Shown piece after piece: positions 53,315 through 61,626 of a stretch of 64,000 nt of DNA (positions are counted from its first letter, which is position 1; each line of letters starts with the position of its first letter). The notes under the pieces were generated by a model. The model was not told the origin of the DNA, searched no databases, and saw only the letters and a list, made by a program, of their open reading frames with translations. The position numbers and the translations under genes are program-made. This DNA is from Alkaliphilus sp. B6464. GTDB taxonomy: Bacteria; Bacillota; Clostridia; Peptostreptococcales; Natronincolaceae. The stretch is taken from contig NZ_CP058557.1 in NCBI RefSeq assembly GCF_018141165.1, positions 2,480,001 through 2,544,000 on the forward strand, given 5' to 3'.

Positions 53315-53343
53315 TTGAATATTTGAAATATTTATGATATATT
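53315..53343 (+). promoter_or_regulatory. Probable promoter of the ABC-F leader
   Basis: TTGAAT (53315-53320), 17 bases, TATATT (53338-53343). Confidence 0.6.
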
Positions 53344-53377
53344 ATATAGTAGCATATATAAGGTGGTGAAAATAGGT

Positions 53378-53503
53378 ATGACAACTTTAGTTAACAATAT
53401 TTTAGATAAATTAGACCATACTAGAACAATGGCGGGATTTAACAATTTAGGCCAAGGGATAGGTGCGTCTAAATTTAATATTGAGTTAACTAAAGGAAAG
53501 TAA
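53378..53503 (+). CDS. Small ORF (41 aa) in the ABC-F leader
   Basis: AAGGTGG lies about 10 bases before ATG 53378. Product MTTLVNNILDKLDHTRTMAG then FNNLGQGIGASKFNIELTKGK. It lies between the promoter and the first terminator hairpin, so it may serve as a leader peptide whose translation sets attenuation. It may instead be a relic of a longer gene. Not recognised. Confidence 0.45.
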   Translation: MTTLVNNILDKLDHTRTMAGFNNLGQGIGASKFNIELTKGK

Positions 53504-53544
53504 TTATTTTACCGCTAATATAATAACATTGATAAAACAATGAG

Positions 53545-53575
53545 CCTAGGTAAAAATTTACTTACCTAGGTTTTT
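53545..53575 (+). terminator. First attenuator-like terminator of the ABC-F leader
   Basis: CCTAGGTAA (53545-53553) and TTACCTAGG (53562-53570), then TTTTT. Confidence 0.8.
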
Positions 53576-53603
53576 AAATTATATTGATATGGATTGATTT
53601 AAG

Positions 53604-53637
53604 TACAACACTATAATAAATTTACTATAATGTTGTA
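53604..53637 (+). promoter_or_regulatory. Third hairpin in the ABC-F leader
   Basis: TACAACACTATA (53604-53615) and TATAATGTTGTA (53626-53637) pair with one mismatch. It sits between the two CCTAGG terminators and could be a pause or antiterminator element. Confidence 0.5.
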
Positions 53638-53682
53638 TTGATATCATATCTGAAAAATATATATTACATCTTTAATCATTTA

Positions 53683-53720
53683 AAACCTAGGTAAAACTTT
53701 CTTACCTAGGTTTATTTTTT
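53683..53720 (+). terminator. Second attenuator-like terminator, just before the ABC-F gene
   Basis: AAACCTAGGTAA (53683-53694) and TTACCTAGGTTT (53702-53713), then ATTTTTT ending next to the SD. The arms repeat those of the first hairpin, so cross-pairing between the two is possible. Confidence 0.85.
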
Positions 53721-53736
53721 GAAGGGAGAATAAAAA

Positions 53737-55650
53737 ATGATTGAAGTATCTTTGAATGGTGTTCAAAAATATTATGGAGCAAATCAAGTGTTAAATGACA
53801 TAACTTTTCAGATTCTAAAGGGGGATCGAGCTGGAATAGTTGGTAGAAATGGAACTGGAAAAACTACTGTATTTAAAATCATCTCAGATATAGAAAAATG
53901 TGATAGTGGAACCTTTTCTATTAGAAAGGATGCTAAGGTAGGGTGCTTAGAGCAGATTCCTAATTATCCTAGTGAATATAAAGTTATAGATGTATTAAAT
54001 ATAGCATTTCAAAATGAATTAAATATTCAATCCTCAATAAGAAAGCTAGAAGAAAAAATGTCTTCTGTAAAAGGAGAAGAGTTAAATGCCATAATGAAAA
54101 GGTATGGAGAGCTTCAGGATTCCTTTGAAAGACAAGGTGGATATGATATCGATGAAAAACTAAGTAAGATATGTGATGGTCTAGGAATAGATGAAAAATT
54201 TAAAAATATGTACTTTAAGGATTTAAGTGGTGGGGAAAAAACCTCCGTACTTTTAGGGAAGGTTTTACTTGAAGAACCAGATATTTTGCTTTTAGATGAG
54301 CCTACGAACCATCTGGATATGGATTCCACTGAATGGCTAGAATCCTTTTTATTGGAGTATAAAGGCACTGTGATTATTATATCTCATGATAGATATTTTT
54401 TAGATAGAGTATCTAACAAGATAATAGAGATAGAAAGGGGAAAATCTAGTACCTATTTAGGAAACTATTCAGCCTATATGGAAGAAAAACAAGAAATATA
54501 TTTAGAAGAACTGAAGCATTATGAAAATCAACAAAAGAAAATAAAATCAATGGAGGAATCCATAAAAAGGCTAAAGGATTGGGCGAATAGAGGGGATAAT
54601 GCAAAGCTTTATAAAAAAGCATTTAGTATGGAGAAAAGAATAGAAAAAATGGATAAAGTAGATAGACCTATAGTTGATAATAATAAAATGAAATTAGACC
54701 TTACTAGCCAAGGAAGATCAGGTCAAGACGTTATATCTATTGAAGGATTATATAAAAAAATAGATGAAAAAATTTTATTTGAAGATTTAAGCTTACATCT
54801 TAAATATGAAGAAAAGGTAGCTTTAATAGGAGCCAACGGAAGTGGCAAATCAACCTTAATAAAAACAATATTAGGTGAAAGTCCTTTAGATAAAGGAAAA
54901 ATTACAGTTGGATCTAATGTAAAAATAGGATATCTGCAGCAGGAAGTATATTTTAATGATGAAGAAAAGACTATTATAGAAGCCTTTAAAGAAAAACATG
55001 TATGTACAGAAGGAGAAGCTAGGGGAATATTAGCTAGGTTTTTATTTTACAGTGAAGATGTTTTTAAGAAGGTTAAGAATCTATCCGGTGGTGAAAGAAG
55101 TAGGCTCCGCCTTTGTCAGTTAATGCACGAGGATATTAATACCTTAATATTAGATGAGCCAACTAATCATTTAGATATTATGGGACGTGAGATGCTTGAG
55201 GAAGCACTGTTGGAGTTCCAAGGAACAATGATTTTTATATCTCATGATAGATATTTTATTAATAGACTAGCAAGTAAAGTTTTAGAACTTTCCAATAAAA
55301 GTTTAATAATATATTTAGGAGACTATGATTATTATAAAGAGAAAAAACTAATAAAAAAGCAAGATGATTTATTAAAGTCCAAAACTAAGGAGAAAGATAA
55401 GAAACCAGATAATAGGTATAAAGGAAGTACTAAAAATGCATCTGAAAAGTCAAATGAAAAAAAGCTAAAAGTAGTAGAGGAAGAAATTAATAGATATGAA
55501 AATTTAATTTCTGAAAAGGAAGAAGAAATAAATTTAAATGGAGCGGACTTTAATAAATTAAACGATTTATATAATGAAAAAAGCAGCCTTGAAAATCATT
55601 TAAATCAGCTTCTAGATGAATGGATTTGTTTATCCACTATACAAAGATAA
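53737..55650 (+). CDS. ABC-F ribosome-associated ATPase, probable antibiotic resistance protein
   Basis: A 637-residue soluble tandem ABC protein without membrane segments. Two Walker A motifs are present (VGRNGTGKTT; IGANGSGKST), two signatures (DLSGGEKTS; NLSGGERSR) and two Walker B (LLLDEPTNHLD; LILDEPTNHLD). The inter-domain linker is of the kind that reaches into the ribosome, and a C-terminal coiled coil follows. The leader carries attenuators of the type controlling clostridial and Bacillus antibiotic-resistance ABC-Fs acting on lincosamides, pleuromutilins and streptogramin A. Drug range is inferred only. Confidence 0.9.
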   Translation: MIEVSLNGVQKYYGANQVLNDITFQILKGDRAGIVGRNGTGKTTVFKIISDIEKCDSGTFSIRKDAKVGCLEQIPNYPSEYKVIDVLNIAFQNELNIQSSIRKLEEKMSSVKGEELNAIMKRYGELQDSFERQGGYDIDEKLSKICDGLGIDEKFKNMYFKDLSGGEKTSVLLGKVLLEEPDILLLDEPTNHLDMDSTEWLESFLLEYKGTVIIISHDRYFLDRVSNKIIEIERGKSSTYLGNYSAYMEEKQEIYLEELKHYENQQKKIKSMEESIKRLKDWANRGDNAKLYKKAFSMEKRIEKMDKVDRPIVDNNKMKLDLTSQGRSGQDVISIEGLYKKIDEKILFEDLSLHLKYEEKVALIGANGSGKSTLIKTILGESPLDKGKITVGSNVKIGYLQQEVYFNDEEKTIIEAFKEKHVCTEGEARGILARFLFYSEDVFKKVKNLSGGERSRLRLCQLMHEDINTLILDEPTNHLDIMGREMLEEALLEFQGTMIFISHDRYFINRLASKVLELSNKSLIIYLGDYDYYKEKKLIKKQDDLLKSKTKEKDKKPDNRYKGSTKNASEKSNEKKLKVVEEEINRYENLISEKEEEINLNGADFNKLNDLYNEKSSLENHLNQLLDEWICLSTIQR

Positions 55651-55832
55651 TCCAGAAAAAATAAAATTAGAGGTATACAAAAGGATATTTATTTTAAAGA
55701 AGCAGAAAGGTTTATTATGATGATAAAAAATGAATTTAAAGATTAATGGTCCTTTCAATCTGCTATAACAAAGTATAGCTAAATAAATGGTAAAATAAAT
55801 AAAAAATATAATTGTAATATAGGATGGTAGTT

Positions 55833-56486
55833 ATGAGAATTGAAATTGATGGTAATGAGATAGAATGTGATGTTCAATATGGAAAACGTAAGAAATTATT
55901 AATTCAAATAGATTCAATAGGACTTATAACAGTTAAGGCACCTAAAAATACAAGTGAGGAAATAATAAAAAATGCTATTATAAATAATTGGAAACAGATA
56001 AAAGAAAGATTAGATGAGATTATAAAACTTAAAGAAAAGCCTATGGTAAAGTCCTATGGTGGTCAAGGAAAATTTATGTATCTAGGAAAAGAATACTTTC
56101 TTCACGAACTAATAGGTACTAGTGAATTATCGGAAGATGAGTTAAAAACTAAACTAAAGAAATTCTATATATTAAGCTGCAAAAAAATTATAGACCAGAG
56201 AATAAAGATATATCAAGAGCAGTTAAAAGTAAAACCAAAAGTTATTGAAATAGTAGAATCTAAAAATCATTGGGGAAGCTGCAATTCAAACAAAAAAATA
56301 ACCTTTAACTATAGATTAGCAATGGCTCCAGTTGAAGTTATAGATTATGTAGTAGTGCATGAATTATGCCATATTCTACATATGAATCATGATAGATCAT
56401 TTTGGAGACGTGTTGGAAGTATACTTCCAGATTATAAGGAAAGACAAAAGTACTTAGAAAGATATGGATATGATATGACACTTTAA
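55833..56486 (+). CDS. YgjP/DUF45-type metal-dependent hydrolase
   Basis: The product has 217 residues from ATG 55833; the Met at 55824 lies in the SD AGGATGG. Zinc-peptidase motif HELCHILHMNH and the family's KNHWGSCNSNKKITFNYRL. Members of this SprT-like/WLM fold are putative proteases, and in several genomes they neighbour DNA-repair or restriction genes. No such partner is seen here. Confidence 0.9.
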   Translation: MRIEIDGNEIECDVQYGKRKKLLIQIDSIGLITVKAPKNTSEEIIKNAIINNWKQIKERLDEIIKLKEKPMVKSYGGQGKFMYLGKEYFLHELIGTSELSEDELKTKLKKFYILSCKKIIDQRIKIYQEQLKVKPKVIEIVESKNHWGSCNSNKKITFNYRLAMAPVEVIDYVVVHELCHILHMNHDRSFWRRVGSILPDYKERQKYLERYGYDMTL

Positions 56487-56530
56487 AGATTAAGCAGATG
56501 ATACGCAAACAATAAGCATTAAATCTTCAA

Positions 56531-56559
56531 TTGCATAGTTAACATAATTTTGTTATACT
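56531..56559 (+). promoter_or_regulatory. Promoter of the queuosine salvage operon
   Basis: TTGCAT (56531-56536), 17 bases, TATACT (56554-56559), about 20 bases before the riboswitch. Confidence 0.6.
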
Positions 56560-56582
56560 ATGATATGTAAATTTAAAAAAAC

Positions 56583-56720
56583 AAGGTAAATAGCCTTGGA
56601 CTGGTTCGAGATCCTCCCAGGATAAAAAACTAAGGAATGAATTGCAGACCGTAAAGCACAAAGTATATTTGTGTCTTATTTGCGTTGTATCCTTTAGGAT
56701 ATGACGTTTTTTTGTTTTTT
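56583..56720 (+). promoter_or_regulatory. PreQ1-I riboswitch with terminator
   Basis: The core at about 56601-56635 reads CTGGTTCGAG, ATCCTCCCAG, GATAAAAAACTAAGG. It matches the preQ1-I aptamer: GGTTC loop start, CCC-rich stem side, A-rich L3 and a closing AAGG. A terminator follows (CGTTGTATCCT 56683-56693 with AGGATATGACG 56696-56706, two wobbles, seven T). A second hairpin, CACAAA/TTTGTG near 56657-56673, lies between them. PreQ1 binding is expected to turn the salvage genes off. Confidence 0.88.
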
Positions 56721-56796
56721 GAAAAACTGCATGTCTTTTCTTAGATTAAGTAGGGATAATAACTACTAAAGCTATTATAAGAAAAGGAGATTAAAA

Positions 56797-57774
56797 ATGG
56801 AAGAAAAAAGAAAGGTTATAATTGACTGTGACCCTGGAATTGATGATTCATTAGCTATAATGCTTGCACTTTCTTCACGGGAGCTTGAAGTTTTAGGAAT
56901 AACAATAGTATATGGCAATGTTCCAACTAAGTTAGGAGCAGAAAATGCATTAAAGGTATTAAAGTTTATGGATAGATTAGATATTCCTGTATATCTAGGG
57001 CAGGATAAGCCTCTTTCTAGGGAGTATATAAGTGCACAGGATACTCATGGTATGGATGGACTTGGAGAAACAAATTATCCTTTAGTTAAGGACATAAGAC
57101 CAAAGGATGGTGCAGTAGATTTTATTATAGAAACACTTAATAAAAATAAAGATGTTTCAATCATTGCCCTAGGGCCTTTAGGAAATATAGCAAGAGCCAT
57201 TGAAAAAGATAAGAATGTTTTTAATAATCTAGATGAATTTGTAACTATGGGAGGAAGTTTTAAAAGTCATGGAAACTGCTCACCAGTAGCAGAGTATAAC
57301 TATTGGTGCGATCCTCATGCAGCAAAATTTGTTTATGAAAATCTAGGAAAAACAATTCATATGGTTGGACTTGATGTAACAAGAAGTATTGTTCTTTCGC
57401 CAAATATAGTAGAGTATATTCAAAACCTTGACCAAAAGAAAGGTAAATTTATAAAAGATATAACTAGATTTTACTTTGATTTTCACTGGGAATATGAAAA
57501 AGTCATTGGCTGCGTTGTAAATGATCCTTTAGCTGTAGCATACTTTATAAATCGAAAGTTATGTAGTGGCTTTAGTACTTTTACTACAGTTGAAACAGAA
57601 GGCATTAGTATTGGACAGACTGTAGTAGATTCTATGAACTTTTGGAAGAGGGAAAGCAATAGCTATGTATTAACAGAAGTTGACCATATTAAGTTTATGA
57701 ATATGTTTTTAAGCCGCATATTTTGCGTTAATGAAGATGAAATTAAGCCGGTTTTAGATCAAATAATGAAATAG
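56797..57774 (+). CDS. queK: Queuosine nucleoside hydrolase (QueK-like)
   Basis: A 325-residue inosine-uridine-preferring nucleoside hydrolase fold: IDCDPGIDDSLAIMLAL (calcium-binding aspartates), ALGPLGNIARAI, MGGSFKSHGN and DPHAAKFVYENL. Alone it could be a general ribohydrolase. With the preQ1 riboswitch upstream and qrtT and queL downstream it fits QueK, described in C. difficile as releasing queuine from queuosine. SD AAAGGAG precedes ATG 56797. Confidence 0.88.
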   Translation: MEEKRKVIIDCDPGIDDSLAIMLALSSRELEVLGITIVYGNVPTKLGAENALKVLKFMDRLDIPVYLGQDKPLSREYISAQDTHGMDGLGETNYPLVKDIRPKDGAVDFIIETLNKNKDVSIIALGPLGNIARAIEKDKNVFNNLDEFVTMGGSFKSHGNCSPVAEYNYWCDPHAAKFVYENLGKTIHMVGLDVTRSIVLSPNIVEYIQNLDQKKGKFIKDITRFYFDFHWEYEKVIGCVVNDPLAVAYFINRKLCSGFSTFTTVETEGISIGQTVVDSMNFWKRESNSYVLTEVDHIKFMNMFLSRIFCVNEDEIKPVLDQIMK

Positions 57775-57785
57775 GGGGAAAAATC

Positions 57786-58361
57786 ATGAAAAAGATTAAA
57801 ACTTTAGAGTTATGTATAATTGCGCTAGGAATTGCTACAAATTTTATAGGAGGGGCTACTGCTTTAGCTTTAAAACTGCCTATATATTTAGATACAATTG
57901 GAACGATTATGATAGGTGCACTACTTGGCCCAATTTATGGAATGATAGCTGGACTTTTAAGCGGACTTATTAGCGGTATAACAACCGATATATACGCATT
58001 ATATTTTTCACCAGTACAAATAATAACAGGTCTTATGGCAGGACTATTATTTAGAACAAACCTTATTAGGAAATGGAAAATGCCAATAGGAGCATTATTA
58101 GTTACAATTCCAGGTACTATTGTAAGCTCAGTTATTGCAGCAATTATATTTGGAGGAGTTACATCATCTGGATCATCTATAATTGTTCAGGTTTTAAATA
58201 AACTAGGATTAAATATGGCACTGAGTATATTTATGGTACAAGTAGTAACAGATTATTTAGATAGATTCATAGGCATAATTTTAACATATGCAGTACTTGC
58301 AGGTCTGCCAAGTAGCATTAAAAATCTTGTAAGGAGAAAAGAGGCAAATGGAGAGATATAA
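57786..58361 (+). CDS. qrtT: ECF transporter S component for queuosine/queuine (QrtT-like)
   Basis: A 191-residue membrane protein with about six helices and the S-component pattern (LPIYLDTIGTIMIGALLGPIYGMIAG, then LLFRTNLIRKWKMPIG). It is the substrate-capture subunit that would share general ECF A/T components from elsewhere. Its place between queK and queL matches the QrtT arrangement. Start ATG 57786 follows GGGGG. Confidence 0.85.
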   Translation: MKKIKTLELCIIALGIATNFIGGATALALKLPIYLDTIGTIMIGALLGPIYGMIAGLLSGLISGITTDIYALYFSPVQIITGLMAGLLFRTNLIRKWKMPIGALLVTIPGTIVSSVIAAIIFGGVTSSGSSIIVQVLNKLGLNMALSIFMVQVVTDYLDRFIGIILTYAVLAGLPSSIKNLVRRKEANGEI

Positions 58362-59037
58362 CAAAATTACTAAGAAAAAGCCTAGAGAAATCGTTTTACT
58401 AAAAGCATTTCCTTGTGCTTGGGGAAAGTGCAGCTTTTGTGATTATATAGAGGACAACTCGAAGAACTTAGAGGAAATGATAAAGCTTAACAAAGAAGTT
58501 TTGTCAAAGGTAAGTGGAGAATTTAAAGTTTTAGAAGTAATTAACTCTGGAAGCTGCTTTGAACTTCCTAAGGAAACCTTAAGCTTAATTCGAGATATTG
58601 TTAAGAAAAAAAATATTAAAAGACTAATGCTTGAAAGCCATTGGATTTATCGTAATAAGCTAGAAGAAATGAAGGATTTTATGGGAGTTCCTATTACCTT
58701 TAAAATTGGAGTTGAAACCTTTGATAATGATTTCCGTGAGGAAATATTAAACAAACACGCAGACTTTAAAACGCCAGGGGAAGTTAGTAAATACTTTGAT
58801 TCTCCTTGTTTAATGGTTGGAATTAAAGGACAAACAAAAGAAATGATAGATAATGATATAAGTATATTAAAAAAATACTTTAAGTGCGGAACTATAAATA
58901 TATATACTAATAACACTACGAATATAAAAAAAGATGAGAAATTAGTTAACTGGTTTATGGAAAAATATAAGTATTTAGAAGATGACCCTTCAGTTGAAGT
59001 TTTATATGTAAATACAGACTTTGGAGTTGGGGATTAA
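58348..59037 (+). CDS. queL: Queuine lyase, radical SAM (QueL-like)
   Basis: A 229-residue protein overlapping qrtT by 14 bases. Cys23, Cys28 and Cys31 in FPCAWGKCSFCDYIEDN form a CX4CX2C cluster motif rather than the CX3CX2C of typical radical SAM enzymes. Other parts (LEVINSGSCFELP, FKIGVETFDNDFREEIL, CLMVGIKGQTKEMI) fit a small radical SAM barrel. QueL converts queuine to preQ1 in C. difficile, which then re-enters tRNA-guanine transglycosylase. The riboswitch ligand is thus the pathway product. Confidence 0.88.
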   Translation: MERYNKITKKKPREIVLLKAFPCAWGKCSFCDYIEDNSKNLEEMIKLNKEVLSKVSGEFKVLEVINSGSCFELPKETLSLIRDIVKKKNIKRLMLESHWIYRNKLEEMKDFMGVPITFKIGVETFDNDFREEILNKHADFKTPGEVSKYFDSPCLMVGIKGQTKEMIDNDISILKKYFKCGTINIYTNNTTNIKKDEKLVNWFMEKYKYLEDDPSVEVLYVNTDFGVGD

Positions 59038-59153
59038 AAGTTTAAGGTGATGTTTTAAAGAAAATATTTAAGTCTGCACAGTGAATTAAATTGTAACTAA
59101 GTGGTAAGATAATAATGTTTAATTATAAACTTATCACGAAAGAAGGTAATAAT

Positions 59154-59588
59154 ATGAATAATAACTCAGAGACAATAGATTCACTTAATCGGCTTTTACA
59201 AGGAGAGTATATGGCGGTTGAAAGTTTTAATAATTTTATATCAAAGGTAGAAGATGAGAATGCAAAGAACTCTTTAAAGGAAGTTCAGAAACAACATAGA
59301 GAAAATATTAATACATTGGCATCTTATATTCAAGATATAGGTGGACAACCACACGAAAATCTTGGTATGAAGGGAAAAGTGGCTGAAATTAAGGTTAATA
59401 TGGACCTAGGTTTGAAGTATGATACTAATGACGTTATTGAAAAAGCTATAGAAGGCGAAACCCAAGGAGTAAATATGGCTGAAAAGGTTTTAAGAGGTAA
59501 TTTAGATGATAAATCAAGAAACATTGCAGGTAAAATACTACAAAATGACAGGAGATCTATTGAAACACTAAAAGGTTTGATTAAATAA
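59154..59588 (+). CDS. Ferritin-like DUF2383 protein
   Basis: The product has 144 residues from ATG 59154 (SD AAGAAGGT). A four-helix pattern with repeated Glu/His placements: LLQGEYMAVESFNNFI, VQKQHRENINTLASYI, AIEGETQGVNMAEKVL and QNDRRSIETLKGL. It resembles the ferritin-like DUF2383/PA2169 group, several of which are spore or stress proteins. Iron binding is inferred. Confidence 0.8.
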   Translation: MNNNSETIDSLNRLLQGEYMAVESFNNFISKVEDENAKNSLKEVQKQHRENINTLASYIQDIGGQPHENLGMKGKVAEIKVNMDLGLKYDTNDVIEKAIEGETQGVNMAEKVLRGNLDDKSRNIAGKILQNDRRSIETLKGLIK

Positions 59589-59650
59589 ATTAAGAAATAA
59601 ATATATATGCTTTAATATTAGCAATATATTTATTTCTTAATTTTTTTATA
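59587..59650. terminator. Long AT-rich hairpin after the ferritin-like gene
   Basis: Perfect 20-base arms (59587-59606 and 59624-59643) around 17 bases, followed by a T-run. Confidence 0.8.
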
Positions 59651-59814
59651 GTCTTTTTTATTTATTTCTAATTTATGATAAAAATATATAAATATGTAAA
59701 ATAAGAAGGGATTTTGCATATTTATATGGAATATTTACGAAATACAAATTAAAATGAGAATATTTAAACTATAAGATAGATGTATTGAGATAAATGCTAT
59801 TGGAGGATCATCCA

Positions 59815-61626
59815 TTGAAACTATTTGAAATTATACCAGATAAGTTTCTTAGTATTTTAGCATCTAAAGATAAAGAAGTATATAGCGATTGTTTGTTTAT
59901 ACTATTTAACCAATATAGAGGAAATACATCCTTTGGTATAGATAGAGAAATTGTAGTACATGTTTTTACAGACTACTTTGAGGAACTAGGAGAAGTAGAT
60001 TTATTTGAAGATGAGGATGCTAGCATTAAATCATCTCGTGACGAGGCTAATTTTATTATTAGAAAACTGAAGGATTGTGGTTGGATTGACATTGAAACCA
60101 CAACTAGTTATAGGGAAATTATTAACCTTACAGACTATACTATAAGCATTCTTGGGACCTTGGAAAAGATAGTTAAAAACGAAAGCTTAGAGTACCAAGG
60201 ATATGTCTATACAATTTACTCTATTTTGTTTGGAAGTGAAAATAATCAGTATAATGTAATACTATATCAAGTCTTTGAAAATACAATGAAGCTGATGAAT
60301 GGTCTTAAAACTCTAAACTCCAATATTAAAAAATATATCGGAAAAATAACAGAACAAAAAACGTCAGAAGAGATTATGAAGCATCACTTTCAAGACTATG
60401 CACAGGATGTAATTGACAAAGGATATCATAGATTAAAGACTTCAGATAATGTTAGTAAATTTAGACCTAAGATTCTTGAAAGACTTGAGGAGATTAAAAG
60501 AGATAAAGATTACCTTCAAAGGGCCAGTCAGCAGGAAGTAGATATAGAAAGAGCAGATAACTTAGATGTTGCAAAGGAAAAAATTATGGGTCAATTAAAT
60601 GAAATAATCTATGTATTTGAAAACATGGATGAGATTATTAGTGAAATTGATAGAAAGAATACCCAATACATTAGGGCTTCTTTAACTAGAGTGAAGTATC
60701 TACTTAATAGCTCAAATGATATTGAAGGCCAAATTAATGAAATACTTAAATATACAGTAGAGAAAATTGAAGAAAATGAAGTTGACTTAAGAATAGATAC
60801 ATTAGAGGAGATTAATAGTATATTTGGATTTTATCCTCAGAGATTTATAGATCATAAATCCTTATATATAGCAACTGAGGGTAAGAAAAGCTTTGAACCA
60901 CAAAAACTTAATGAAGATGATACAATTTCAGAAGAAGAAAGAGAAAGACGCATTAAGGAAATTCAAGAAAAGAAGAAAATCCTAAGTAGAGGAAATAAGA
61001 TGAGTATAATAGAGCGTTATAATTATCTAAATAGTAAGCAAAAAGATGAATTTGCAAGAATTACAAACAAACTATTATATACTGGTTTTTTAACTAAGAA
61101 GAAAGAAGATAATAAGAAGGATTATTATTTCGTTGAAAATCACAAGGATATATTTATAAATTATTTCAAAATATCAGGCTGGGAGTTAGAAATAGACGAT
61201 GCATATGGGGTTATTCATCTTGTTAACCAATATGATCAAAATCGTCATCATTTTAAGCTTTATGAAAGCATTATTTTATTGATATTAAGACTTTTATATT
61301 ATGAAAAAATGCAGGAGTTATCTTTAGCTGAAAATGTAATTGTAAATATGGATGATATACATCGAAAATTTTTAGCTCTTAAGCTTAGGGATAAGCCAAT
61401 AGATAAAATAACTTTAAGAAGCGCCATAAGCTTATTTAAGAAATTCAACTTAATCGATTTAATTGATTCAGATATTAATTTAGGAGATTCTAGAATGATT
61501 ATTTACCCTACTATTTTATTAGCTGTTAGAGTAGAAGATATTCGAAAGGTATATGAGAAGTTAGATACATATAGAAGTGGGGAGGTGGTAGATGATGAAG
61601 AAGCTAACGAAGATGAAAATGATTAA
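59815..61626 (+). CDS. jetA: Wadjet JetA-JetB fusion (JetA C-terminally deleted)
   Basis: The product has 603 residues from TTG 59815, 8 bases after GGAGG. Residues 1 to about 390 match Wadjet JetA (DUF5716, kleisin-like): FGIDREIVVHVFTDYFEEL, KSSRDEANFIIRKLKDCGWI, YHRLKTSDNVSKFRP. From Met396 (MSIIERYNYLN, GVIHLVNQYDQNRHHFKLYE, TLRSAISLFKKFNLIDL) it is JetB (DUF4194). An SD-like AGAGGAAA remains 8 bases before Met396, so an in-frame deletion seems to have removed the JetA tail and stop. Wadjet condenses and cleaves plasmid DNA, but the next gene is broken. Confidence 0.85.
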   Translation: MKLFEIIPDKFLSILASKDKEVYSDCLFILFNQYRGNTSFGIDREIVVHVFTDYFEELGEVDLFEDEDASIKSSRDEANFIIRKLKDCGWIDIETTTSYREIINLTDYTISILGTLEKIVKNESLEYQGYVYTIYSILFGSENNQYNVILYQVFENTMKLMNGLKTLNSNIKKYIGKITEQKTSEEIMKHHFQDYAQDVIDKGYHRLKTSDNVSKFRPKILERLEEIKRDKDYLQRASQQEVDIERADNLDVAKEKIMGQLNEIIYVFENMDEIISEIDRKNTQYIRASLTRVKYLLNSSNDIEGQINEILKYTVEKIEENEVDLRIDTLEEINSIFGFYPQRFIDHKSLYIATEGKKSFEPQKLNEDDTISEEERERRIKEIQEKKKILSRGNKMSIIERYNYLNSKQKDEFARITNKLLYTGFLTKKKEDNKKDYYFVENHKDIFINYFKISGWELEIDDAYGVIHLVNQYDQNRHHFKLYESIILLILRLLYYEKMQELSLAENVIVNMDDIHRKFLALKLRDKPIDKITLRSAISLFKKFNLIDLIDSDINLGDSRMIIYPTILLAVRVEDIRKVYEKLDTYRSGEVVDDEEANEDEND

